From: UBA4661 sp002405405
Lineage (GTDB): Bacteria > Bacteroidota > Ignavibacteria > Kapaibacteriales > UBA4661
Length of the DNA stretch: 9,807 bases
Reading direction: 5' to 3'
Assembly (NCBI GenBank): GCA_036847245.1
Contig: DAIUAL010000125.1
Coordinates: 1-9,807, forward strand
Made by a program: the position numbers and the translations under genes. This document shows positions 1 through 6,311 of this stretch, piece after piece. Each line of letters begins with the position of its first letter. Positions within the stretch are counted from its first letter, which is position 1. Below the pieces are notes generated by a model. The model saw nothing but the letters and a program-made list of their open reading frames with translations, was not told where the DNA came from and did no database searches.

Positions 1-15
1 AATTCTAAAAATAAA

Positions 16-47
16 TTTGCACATACCAACAGGTATGTATATTTTTG
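16..47 (+). promoter_or_regulatory. Putative promoter of the TetR-family gene, Bacteroidota type
   Basis: TTTG at 16-19 is followed after 20 bases by TATTTTTG at 40-47. This fits the Bacteroidota sigma-ABfr pattern TTTG-N19-21-TAnnTTTG. The 18-bp palindrome at 21-38 fills the spacer almost completely, so a repressor bound there would block polymerase. Transcription would start near 53-55, about 30 bases before the ATG at 85. The match is visible in the sequence; that this organism uses the consensus is inferred. Confidence 0.55.
21..38. promoter_or_regulatory. Operator palindrome O1 (ACATACC-N4-GGTATGT)
   Basis: A perfect 7-bp inverted repeat, ACATACC and GGTATGT, separated by AACA. A near copy stands before the next gene at 740-757 with a very similar spacer (TACA). 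Its place just upstream of a TetR-family gene, between the putative -33 and -7 boxes, is typical of an autoregulatory TetR operator. Binding by the adjacent TetR protein is inferred. Confidence 0.75.
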
Positions 48-84
48 TGCCAATACCAAACAATATCGTTTTACTTCGCAAGTA

Positions 85-672
85 ATGACCGACACACGTT
101 CCGATATTTTGACCGCACATTTTGAGTCCCTCAAAGAAGTAGGGTTTCAAGGATTGCGCACGGACAAAGTGATTGCTGATTTGCGCATCACCAAAGGTGC
201 GTTTTATCATTATTTCAAAACAAAGTATGATGTCGGCTATGCTGTGGTTGATGAAATTCTTGCACCGCGACATATCGGTTTGTGGAAGCATTTGGAAGAT
301 CCGCATACGCATCCGATTGAAGGTATCGTTCTTGGCTTGGAGCGACTAAAGGAATATACCGATAACGGCAGTATTAAACTCGGATGTCCGCTGAACAATC
401 TTATGCAGGAAATGTCGCCTTTGGATGATGGCTTTCGAGTGCGCTTGCAGAAAATCGTAGAAACCATGCGGGAAATTATCGAGACCTCGCTCAGGAGTGG
501 GCAGCTCTCCGGTATTGTACGTCCCGATGTATCGGCTCGTGCTGTAGCATACTTTATTCTTTCGTCCTTGGAGGGAAGTTATGGTGTTACCAAAACCCTG
601 CAATCATATAGTGTTTTTGAGCAGAGTATTGATACACTCATCGACTATGTTCGGACATTACAAGTGAAGTAG
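85..672 (+). CDS. TetR/AcrR-family transcriptional repressor
   Basis: A 195-residue one-component repressor, the normal length for the family. The N-terminal helix-turn-helix is clear at about residues 6-50: LRTDKVIADLRITKGAFYHYF carries the typical recognition-helix pattern T-K-G-A-F-Y-H-Y-F followed by K. The C-terminal ligand and dimerisation domain includes GCPLNNL at 100-106, followed by the acidic MSPLDDGFR. Many relatives share this segment, and Cys101 in it could be a redox or electrophile sensor, but this is inference. No Shine-Dalgarno sequence precedes the ATG; no better start exists. The gene lies 116 bases upstream of an NmrA-like NAD(P)H-binding protein, and both have the same palindrome in front, so the protein probably represses itself and that gene. 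The ligand is unknown. Confidence 0.93.
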   Translation: MTDTRSDILTAHFESLKEVGFQGLRTDKVIADLRITKGAFYHYFKTKYDVGYAVVDEILAPRHIGLWKHLEDPHTHPIEGIVLGLERLKEYTDNGSIKLGCPLNNLMQEMSPLDDGFRVRLQKIVETMREIIETSLRSGQLSGIVRPDVSARAVAYFILSSLEGSYGVTKTLQSYSVFEQSIDTLIDYVRTLQVK

Positions 673-697
673 TATTTTTTTGTATTAAGTGTTTTTC

Positions 698-727
698 ATC
701 GGCAGCGATCCTAGCCGATTATTTTTT
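698..727 (+). terminator. Weak intrinsic terminator after the TetR-family gene
   Basis: ATCGGC at 698-703 pairs with GCCGAT at 714-719 around a 10-base loop, followed by a T-rich tract (TATTTTTT). The stem is only 6 bp, so termination may be partial. It suggests that the repressor gene and the downstream reductase-like gene are mainly transcribed separately, in keeping with each having its own operator. Confidence 0.5.
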
Positions 728-739
728 GCAAATTCAAAA

Positions 740-757
740 ACATACCTACAAGTATGT
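740..757. promoter_or_regulatory. Operator palindrome O2 (ACATACC-N4-AGTATGT)
   Basis: ACATACC at 740-746 and AGTATGT at 751-757 form a 7-bp inverted repeat with one mismatch and the spacer TACA. It differs from the operator at 21-38 at only two of 18 positions (one in the spacer, one in the right half-site). It lies 31 bases before the ATG of the NmrA-like gene, in an A/T-rich stretch likely to hold its promoter. Control by the TetR protein is inferred from the shared site. Confidence 0.72.
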
Positions 758-788
758 ATTTTTTTTCTCTTACTTTTTTGGAGTTAAT

Positions 789-1682
789 ATGTTTGTAATC
801 ACAGGAGCTACCGGTAATGTTGGCGGAACAGCCGCTCATGCACTGCTCGCACAAGGACATGCAGTCAAAGTTATCGGGCGCAATGCAAAAAAATTATCAT
901 CCTTTGCCGGAACATCGGCGGTGCTTGCAGAAGGTGATATTCTTGATAGTGAATTTTTGAGTTCAGCGTTTGAGGGTGCACAGGCTGTTTTGCTTGTTGT
1001 ACCGAGCGATATTCAGGCAGAGGATATTCGTGCCTACCAACAAAAAGTCGTTGCGTCATACATCACGGCATTGCGCTCTGCCAAAGTGAACAACATCGTT
1101 GTCATCAGCAGTGTTGGTGCGCATTTGCCTGAAGGAACAGGTCCGGTAACGGGGTTATATGATTTGGAGCAGGCACTGAGTACGCTCACCGATGCTAATG
1201 TGTTGATTCTGCGTCCATCGTTCTTTTTGCAGAACTTGTATTCATGGTTGGGTATGATTCCAACAATGAATATCACGGGCATGGCAATCGCACCTACTAC
1301 TGCAATTCCCATGATTCACACTGCCGATATTGGTAACTATGCCGCCAAACGCCTCAGTGCAGGCGATTATACGGGGCACAGTGTGCAGTACCTGCTTGGT
1401 AGTCGTGACTATACTTTGCAAGAAGCTGCAACGGTGTTAGGTACAGCCATTGGCAAACCGGAGCTGCCGTATATCCAGTTCCCGTATGACCAATTTGCCG
1501 GTGCATTGCAAGGTAATGGTTTTGGTGCAAGCATGGCACAAGCATATGTTGAAATGAGTGTGTCGATGGATAACGGTCTATTTCATTCCGATGTACACCG
1601 TACACCCGAAAGCACCACACCAACATCGCTGGAGGATTTTGCACGGGAATTTGCCGGTGCTTATAGTGCAACACAGGGATAA
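789..1682 (+). CDS. NmrA-like / atypical SDR NAD(P)H-binding protein
   Basis: A 297-residue cytoplasmic Rossmann-fold protein of the NmrA/HSCARG type (atypical short-chain dehydrogenase group, relatives of quinone oxidoreductase QorB). The glycine-rich nucleotide motif is TGATGNVGG at residues 5-13. VIGR at 28-31 ends strand 2, GD at 49-50 is the usual family acid, and VVISSVGAH at 104-112 is strand 5. LRPSFFLQNL at 141-150 and IPMIHTADIGNYAAKRL at 173-189 are typical of NmrA proteins. The YxxxK catalytic pair of classical SDRs is absent, as usual in this family, so it could be a quinone/azo-type reductase or a redox sensor. The ATG at 789 is preferred because GGAG lies at 780-783; an upstream ATG at 726 would translate through the operator. 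The substrate is unknown; pairing with a TetR repressor suggests an inducible stress or detoxification role. Confidence 0.88.
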   Translation: MFVITGATGNVGGTAAHALLAQGHAVKVIGRNAKKLSSFAGTSAVLAEGDILDSEFLSSAFEGAQAVLLVVPSDIQAEDIRAYQQKVVASYITALRSAKVNNIVVISSVGAHLPEGTGPVTGLYDLEQALSTLTDANVLILRPSFFLQNLYSWLGMIPTMNITGMAIAPTTAIPMIHTADIGNYAAKRLSAGDYTGHSVQYLLGSRDYTLQEAATVLGTAIGKPELPYIQFPYDQFAGALQGNGFGASMAQAYVEMSVSMDNGLFHSDVHRTPESTTPTSLEDFAREFAGAYSATQG

Positions 1683-1705
1683 TAATCAACCCTATCCAAA
1701 AATAC

Positions 1706-1741
1706 CATCGCCCCTCTGTGTGTCATCATAGAGGGGCGATG
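1706..1741. terminator. Bidirectional intrinsic terminator between convergent genes
   Basis: CATCGCCCCTCT at 1706-1717 pairs perfectly with AGAGGGGCGATG at 1730-1741 (12 bp, 12-base loop). A short T run follows on the plus strand at 1744-1747, and a run of five T follows on the minus strand (1699-1703). It lies between the NmrA-like gene (ending 1682) and the convergent membrane protein gene (ending 1786) and can serve both. Confidence 0.85.
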
Positions 1742-1785
1742 ATGTTTTGGTGTGTCTGCTTTTCGGTGTCATTGTATCGAGAACT

Positions 1786-2301
1786 CTATTTGCCAAAAGA
1801 ACGCACAAAAGACATGATGCTTGCAACAACGAAAAGACCTTGAAGAAGCCACATGAAGCCCGTGAATATCATTCCAATGGTGTCGAGAAATGTCCATTCG
1901 ACAGATTGCCAAAAGAGTTTTGTATTGCCATCAATCACAACATATCTCATGATGTAGCCGTACAACATACTCAGCGCAAAAAATGATACAAATCCGGATA
2001 CCGTGTTGAGATAGAAGAAGGGCGTATTCAACGATAAAAGGATTGGCGATTGATATGAGCGCAGTATGATACCGACAAGAGCATGAAGCATCATCAGAAC
2101 AAAACAACATAATGCTACAATGCCGATAGGATGCCGAATATCATTCATCAAATACGCATACGGAATAACTGCCTTCTGCTCGGGAGCTTGCAATCGCTGC
2201 AGTATATCATGCCATGCCATAATTTGGAATGTTCCTAATCCTGCTGTTAAAGCCATGATATCTCGCTCGGTCACTGGCGGATGAAGCATGATAGTTTGCA
2301 T
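1786..2301 (-). CDS. Small membrane protein, three predicted helices, family not recognised
   Basis: A 171-residue protein that I cannot assign to a family. Residues 1-55 are soluble or amphipathic, followed by the motif LMNDIRHPIG. Hydrophobic segments at about 59-80, 96-118 and 139-165 look like membrane helices, and the C-terminus is short and basic (FVRSFGK). No catalytic or metal-binding motif stands out, apart from His57 and His73 at either end of the first helix. The ATG at 2301 is preferred over a GTG further out because AGGAG (minus strand, about 2313-2317) lies 10-11 bases before it. The gene follows the DUF2306-like membrane protein on the same strand, separated by about 140 bases that hold a peptidase gene relic, so the two may be co-transcribed. 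It ends against the terminator at 1706-1741. Codon use looks ordinary. Confidence 0.75.
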   Translation of the reverse strand: MQTIMLHPPVTERDIMALTAGLGTFQIMAWHDILQRLQAPEQKAVIPYAYLMNDIRHPIGIVALCCFVLMMLHALVGIILRSYQSPILLSLNTPFFYLNTVSGFVSFFALSMLYGYIMRYVVIDGNTKLFWQSVEWTFLDTIGMIFTGFMWLLQGLFVVASIMSFVRSFGK

Positions 2302-2343
2302 CTTCACTGTTCTCCTACGATAGTACACACATGTTGATTCTGC

Positions 2344-2403
2344 TTACTTCAAATATCCGTCAAACCATTTGATATACCGCTTCCTCTGCTTCGAGGAATA
2401 GCA
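2344..2403 (-). pseudogene. Relic of the 3' end of a second S9 peptidase gene
   Basis: Read on the minus strand, this stretch encodes RYIKWFDGYLK and a TAA stop, identical in protein to the last 11 residues of the intact S9 peptidase that ends at 3419. At DNA level 2341-2381 matches 3416-3456 at 39 of 41 bases, including three bases after the stop. The preceding codons still resemble a peptidase tail (SKQRKR against KDRLER in the intact gene), then an in-frame stop appears and similarity ends. There is no start codon or upstream domain. The likeliest origin is a deleted tandem paralogue; the stop differs (TAA against TGA), which argues against a very recent copy. Confidence 0.65.
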
Positions 2404-2445
2404 TATTTATCGGTAAAAGAGGTTGAATCGTTGTCGATAAATCCG

Positions 2446-3126
2446 CTATGTGGTTGTAGAATTTGTGGTTGAATGATTCGTTGTTTGCTGATTGAGCAAT
2501 GCAATATATTTGCGGGAATAGAAAGAAATAATTGGTGTCACAATGATAGTCGGCGCAAGCCACACAACCCACCACGGTCCAATATCTCCAAAAAAACGTG
2601 GTACATTGGTTACGCTGAATGCTGTCCACACAGCGATATACGAACCTAGCATTCTACCCAGATGGACTACAATACGAAATGTCCGAAAATTGTATCGATG
2701 CTTACCAAAGAGCGAGAAAATATCTTCTGTAACACCCGCTAAACATATTGCCCCAAATACGCCAAGAACAATGTTATTTATACCCATCCACAGCATCCAT
2801 AAGGCTACAGGAGTCGTAAGAATTAAATAGACTTTGTCGACAAAGGAAATTGTTGGAGCATCTTTTTTTCTTGAGAGAATGCGTAGTCCGCTGACAGTTA
2901 GATAAGCGCTAAAGATACCTATTGAAAGTAAAAAAGGATTCCATTTGAGATTGCCCATTAGCAATGCCGTCGCGCAGACAATTCCCATTGCATAAGCATA
3001 TATAACTCCGACGCGCCGATGAAGTTGTCCGCCTTTGTGCGAAATTGTCGCAATAGTACCAGTGAGTAATGCCGTCGATCCGGCTGCGATGTGAAGAACA
3101 AGTAAGGTGCTGTATAATGTTGGCAT
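2446..3126 (-). CDS. DUF2306-like multi-helix membrane protein
   Basis: A 226-residue integral membrane protein with about seven hydrophobic segments (roughly 3-26, 40-58, 63-83, 98-117, 119-135, 153-173, 184-205). LHIAAGSTALLTG in the first helix followed by HKGGQLHRRVGVIYAYAM (residues 30-47) is the hallmark of DUF2306-type proteins, as is HLGRMLGSYIAVWTAF near 155-170. The conserved histidines could bind a metal or haem, but the function of the family is not established. The last dozen residues form an odd Ser/Thr/Asn-rich tail (NHSTTNSTTT), just before the peptidase gene relic, so the original C-terminus may have been altered by a rearrangement. No strong ribosome binding site precedes the ATG. 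About 290 bases separate it from the S9 peptidase gene upstream on the same strand. Confidence 0.78.
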   Translation of the reverse strand: MPTLYSTLLVLHIAAGSTALLTGTIATISHKGGQLHRRVGVIYAYAMGIVCATALLMGNLKWNPFLLSIGIFSAYLTVSGLRILSRKKDAPTISFVDKVYLILTTPVALWMLWMGINNIVLGVFGAICLAGVTEDIFSLFGKHRYNFRTFRIVVHLGRMLGSYIAVWTAFSVTNVPRFFGDIGPWWVVWLAPTIIVTPIISFYSRKYIALLNQQTTNHSTTNSTTT

Positions 3127-3418
3127 ATTCTTGTAGAAAAAGTAAATAAACTACCATCTACTGGCGAAAAATAGCTTGCTATGTTATGCTTTCGTTCAAT
3201 GCAAAGGACTCGACAAAATCGCAGTTCAATGAATTAACCATAACCTTGATGTCTTGTTTTATAGAGATTATCGGAGAAGTGAACAAGTAAGTAAAAATAG
3301 ACTGCCCAACATGTCAAGTAAAGTACGATGAAGTATATTTATCTCGAAAACACTTCATGCAGGATGCTACATCCGATTCGACAAACTCAGCGTAGGGCTG
3401 GTAATAGTCCACTGTTGC
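3127..3418. other. Intergenic stretch with a possible CPxC zinc-ribbon remnant
   Basis: No convincing gene lies in these 292 bases between the S9 peptidase end and the DUF2306-like start. The plus strand from 3249 reads MSCFIEIIGEVNK, a TAA at 3288, then VKIDCPTCQVKYDEVYLSRKH onward in the same frame to a TAG at 3393. The CPTCQVKYD piece resembles the start of a short zinc ribbon, but the second CxxC pair is missing and chance is possible. No clear terminator was seen. A promoter for the DUF2306-like gene probably lies here but could not be pinned down. Confidence 0.3.
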
Positions 3419-5497
3419 TCACTTCAAATACCCGTCAAACCATTTGATATACCGCTCCAAGCGGTCTTTTTGATAGCTTGGAATGGACAATCCATGAAAC
3501 TGCCCCGGGTAGATAATCAACTCTGTTTTCACGCCAAGTGTTTTCAGGGCTTGGTACATTTGTTCGCTTCCGATGGTCGGTACATTAAAATCTTTTTCTC
3601 CCACCATGAACAGGGTCGGTGTTTTGACTTTCTCGACATTCGTAAATGCTTTAGAAATACCGATCCATTTCTCCATATTTTTCCATGGCAAACCGAGTTC
3701 ATTGTCATACTGCAAAATGTATTGGTCGAAACCATAGGTCGAAAGATGCAATGCCGTGCCTGCACCGCTGGTTGCCACTTTGAAGCGTGTATCGGCAGAA
3801 ATGAGGTAATCCGTCAGAATGCCTCCATAGCTCCACCCGCCAACGCCAAGGCGGTCTTTGTCGGCAATACCTTTTTGTACGAGATAATCAACTGCCGCGT
3901 GCAAATCTTGTACTTCTTTATTACCCCAATCTGCCTGAATAGCTTTGCTGAAGGCAAGTCCGCGTCCATTGCTTCCGCGATAATTCACCGCTGCAACAGC
4001 ATAGCCGGCTCCGGCAAGCATTTGGCGTGTCATATCGAATCCCCAACCATCTTGTGCTACCGGTCCGCCATGAATATCCAAGATCAAAGGTAAGGGCTTA
4101 TCTTTTGGAGCATTGGCAGGTAGATACAACAAGCCCGAAATCAGTGTTCCATCAGCACTTTTGCTTGTAAACCCTTCGACTGTTGCCAGCGACAACGGTG
4201 CAATAAATTCATCTTGATGATTGGTCAAGCGTTTGAGCGTCCATGCAGACGATTTTTTATCACCGGATTGCTCAACAGCATAATACTCGCCGGGTAGATT
4301 GGGCATACTGGCTGAGGCGATAATGGTTCCATCGGGAGCAAGTGTCATCTCGTTGGTAACGAGTTGTCCACCAATCATTTTGGTCAGTACTTTGCTCGCC
4401 AGTATCAGTTGGGCAATATACTGTTCGCGGTCATCGGTTACTTGTACGAAGAGTGATTTACCATCTTTTGCCCATTCGGCGCGGGCAATAGGGCGATCAA
4501 GTTTATCGGTGAGTAAGGCTGGTTCGCCGCCCTGTGCTGATATAACAGCCAATATGGGCTGATCATACATAAACCAATTATCCGATGAAGTGGAGCGGCG
4601 GTATGCAATCTGCGAACCATCAGGCGACCACTGCGGTGAATTATCCGAACCGCTCCATGTTGTCAATACACGCACAGCAGAACCGACTTTTGCCTCGATC
4701 ACGCAGATATCGGAGTTTTGATTACGGTCAGGGTCGGGTGTACGATTGCTGACAAAAGCAATTTGTTTGCCATCGGGCGACCATGTGGGCGAAGATACAT
4801 CGAAATTATCATTCGTGAGCGTGTCAAGTTTTTTAGTGTCCATATTGAAGACAAACAAATGCGTTTTAGCATTTTTCCATAAATACCCCTCACCATCTTG
4901 TTTGAAATGGTAACGGTTGATAACTATCGGTGCGGGACTTTTTGCTTTGGAGGTATCCGTAAAATGCACATCGCGCAAAATCACGGCAATCCGTTTACCA
5001 TCGGGCGACCACTCATAATCAGTTAAATCGGTTGTGAAATTCGTCAGTTTGTATGCCTCGCCACCTCGCCGATCAAGCAACCAAATCTGTGATTTCTTTT
5101 CGCCATTGCGTGTGGTAACAAACGATAAAAATTTTCCATCAGGACTCCACTTCGGTGAACGTTCGTTCTCATCGGCGGTGTGTGTCAGGCGCAGATGTTC
5201 GCCGCCGTTACGGCTTGTCATCCACAGATCGGTCGAGCGTTTGTCGCCAGCGGAATCGACGGTTGTGAGTGTGTACACAATCCACCGATTATCCGGTGAT
5301 ACCTGTGCTCCGCCCAGTGTTTTTGTGCGATACAAATCGCCGGGGCGAAGCATACGTTTGCTTGGTGTTATTTGTGCGGTCGAACTTTGCGCCGAGACGA
5401 CACAAGGCGACAAAGTAATAGGCATGACAGCAAGCAGTAAAGCCATTCCTGTACGATACAGAGAGTGGCGAAGCGAAGAAAAAGAGTGCATAACCAT
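3419..5497 (-). CDS. Secreted S9-family serine peptidase (prolyl oligopeptidase / acylaminoacyl peptidase type)
   Basis: A 692-residue peptidase with an N-terminal signal peptide (hydrophobic core about 17-35, cleavage probably after VSAQ or nearby), so it acts in the periplasm or outside the cell. Residues about 50-430 form a beta-propeller with TolB/PD40-type repeats: WSPDGK at 117, 163 and 239, WSPDGS at 290, and weaker ones at 66 (SPDN) and 387 (APDG). The C-terminal alpha/beta-hydrolase domain (about 445-692) carries HGGP at 476-479 (oxyanion side), NYRGS at 505-509, the nucleophile Ser556 in GGWSYGG, Asp636 in GEKDFNVP and His668 in GQFHGL, so the triad is complete. It would cleave short peptides, as S9B/S9C enzymes do. 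Start is ATG at 5497 or the ATG at 5491; neither has a clear Shine-Dalgarno sequence. It lies downstream of the GNAT gene with a REP-like hairpin between. A second copy of its 3' end persists at 2341-2381. Confidence 0.93.
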   Translation of the reverse strand: MVMHSFSSLRHSLYRTGMALLLAVMPITLSPCVVSAQSSTAQITPSKRMLRPGDLYRTKTLGGAQVSPDNRWIVYTLTTVDSAGDKRSTDLWMTSRNGGEHLRLTHTADENERSPKWSPDGKFLSFVTTRNGEKKSQIWLLDRRGGEAYKLTNFTTDLTDYEWSPDGKRIAVILRDVHFTDTSKAKSPAPIVINRYHFKQDGEGYLWKNAKTHLFVFNMDTKKLDTLTNDNFDVSSPTWSPDGKQIAFVSNRTPDPDRNQNSDICVIEAKVGSAVRVLTTWSGSDNSPQWSPDGSQIAYRRSTSSDNWFMYDQPILAVISAQGGEPALLTDKLDRPIARAEWAKDGKSLFVQVTDDREQYIAQLILASKVLTKMIGGQLVTNEMTLAPDGTIIASASMPNLPGEYYAVEQSGDKKSSAWTLKRLTNHQDEFIAPLSLATVEGFTSKSADGTLISGLLYLPANAPKDKPLPLILDIHGGPVAQDGWGFDMTRQMLAGAGYAVAAVNYRGSNGRGLAFSKAIQADWGNKEVQDLHAAVDYLVQKGIADKDRLGVGGWSYGGILTDYLISADTRFKVATSGAGTALHLSTYGFDQYILQYDNELGLPWKNMEKWIGISKAFTNVEKVKTPTLFMVGEKDFNVPTIGSEQMYQALKTLGVKTELIIYPGQFHGLSIPSYQKDRLERYIKWFDGYLK

Positions 5498-5561
5498 GAA
5501 AAAAATGAAAAAGAAAATGAGGGGAATTTATCGAGCGAACCGCACCCTGTCTTGCAGACAT

Positions 5562-5611
5562 CCCTCTCCTCGAAGGAGAGGGAAAGTGAGCAAAGCTAAC
5601 AAGAGTGAGGT
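5562..5611. repeat. REP-like palindromic extragenic element
   Basis: CCCTCTCCT at 5562-5570 pairs perfectly with AGGAGAGGG at 5574-5582 around a 3-base loop, followed by AAAGTGAGC and, at 5605-5611, GTGAGGT. The whole resembles the dispersed extragenic elements of the form CCCTCTCC-loop-GGAGAGGG ... GTGAGG found in many bacterial genomes. It fills the gap between the end of the GNAT gene and the S9 start. No T run follows on the minus strand, so it is not a good intrinsic terminator, though the hairpin may affect mRNA stability. Confidence 0.6.
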
Positions 5612-5613
5612 AA

Positions 5614-6114
5614 TTACATCTGTGCCAATGTCTCAAGTGCAGAACCCTCCACGCGGCAGGTAATCCACTCTTTAAGTTGGCGTGCGCCGAGCGATTCGTA
5701 AAAATCAATCGCGGGTGTATTCCAATCCAATACTTGCCACTGGAAACGAGCGCAGTTTTTTTCTTTGGCAATGCGTGCACACTCTACCAAAAGAGCTTTG
5801 CCGATGCCCTTGCCACGCATAGAGGGCAGAACAAAAAGATCTTCAAGATACAAGCCCGGACGACCTTCCCATGTGGAATAATTGAAAAAATATAATGCAA
5901 ATCCCACGGGCTGAGAAGCTGAGGAAGTCTTTGGCGATTCCTGCCATTCAGCGATGATGCAATCAAACACTTTGTCAGCACTAAAACCATAGCGCAGAAT
6001 ATCATCGGTTGTAGCGTGCACAGCGTCCGGTTCACGTTCATATTCAGCCAACAGTTGAATAAAATCCAAAATTGTTTGCGCATCGGTGGGAGTAGCAGGA
6101 CGAAGTGTAAGCAT
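5614..6114 (-). CDS. GNAT acetyltransferase, spermidine/spermine (thialysine) N-acetyltransferase-like
   Basis: A 166-residue single-domain acetyl-CoA-dependent N-acetyltransferase. LRPATPTDAQTILDFIQLLAEYE at 4-26 is the usual N-terminal strand and helix. Motif A is LYLEDLFVLPSMRGKGIGKALL at 88-109 with the acetyl-CoA loop RGKGIG. Motif B is VLDWNTPAIDFYESLGA at 128-144. The signature WEGRPGLYLEDLFV and the LDWN...FYESLGA segment match the diamine/thialysine acetyltransferase subgroup (SSAT-like), so a polyamine or lysine-like amine is a plausible substrate; this is inferred from family resemblance. The ATG at 6114 is chosen over the TTG two codons upstream because the protein then begins at the usual family position. 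It is the first gene of the minus-strand group and is divergent from the T9SS-targeted gene. Confidence 0.87.
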   Translation of the reverse strand: MLTLRPATPTDAQTILDFIQLLAEYEREPDAVHATTDDILRYGFSADKVFDCIIAEWQESPKTSSASQPVGFALYFFNYSTWEGRPGLYLEDLFVLPSMRGKGIGKALLVECARIAKEKNCARFQWQVLDWNTPAIDFYESLGARQLKEWITCRVEGSALETLAQM

Positions 6115-6311
6115 AAACAAAGGGCAATTGAGTGAAATTTTTACAAAAAACGCCGATACTTGCAGAAGAGCAGAGTCATTCTATTGGAATGGCACATAAA
6201 TTGAAACATTTTTATGACATAAACGACATGACGAAGCATAGGGGAAGAATCTCCGATTGCTGTATGTGTCACAAGAGCACAAATTTGCGTACTCATTTCC
6301 CCCCGAAATAT

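Noticed and set aside
2360..2629. Minus-strand ORF of 89 codons across the end of the DUF2306-like gene
   Set aside because: It overlaps the well-supported membrane protein in another frame and its composition shows no protein-like pattern.
5034..5663. Plus-strand ORF of 209 codons opposite the S9 peptidase start
   Set aside because: It is the antisense of a strong coding region, extends through the REP-like repeat, and resembles no known protein.
6132..6311. A 60-residue N-terminal extension of the T9SS-targeted protein from the ATG at 6132
   Set aside because: It would bury the clear signal peptide that starts at 6312. The extension is Cys/His-rich without a recognisable pattern and is best read as upstream untranslated sequence.
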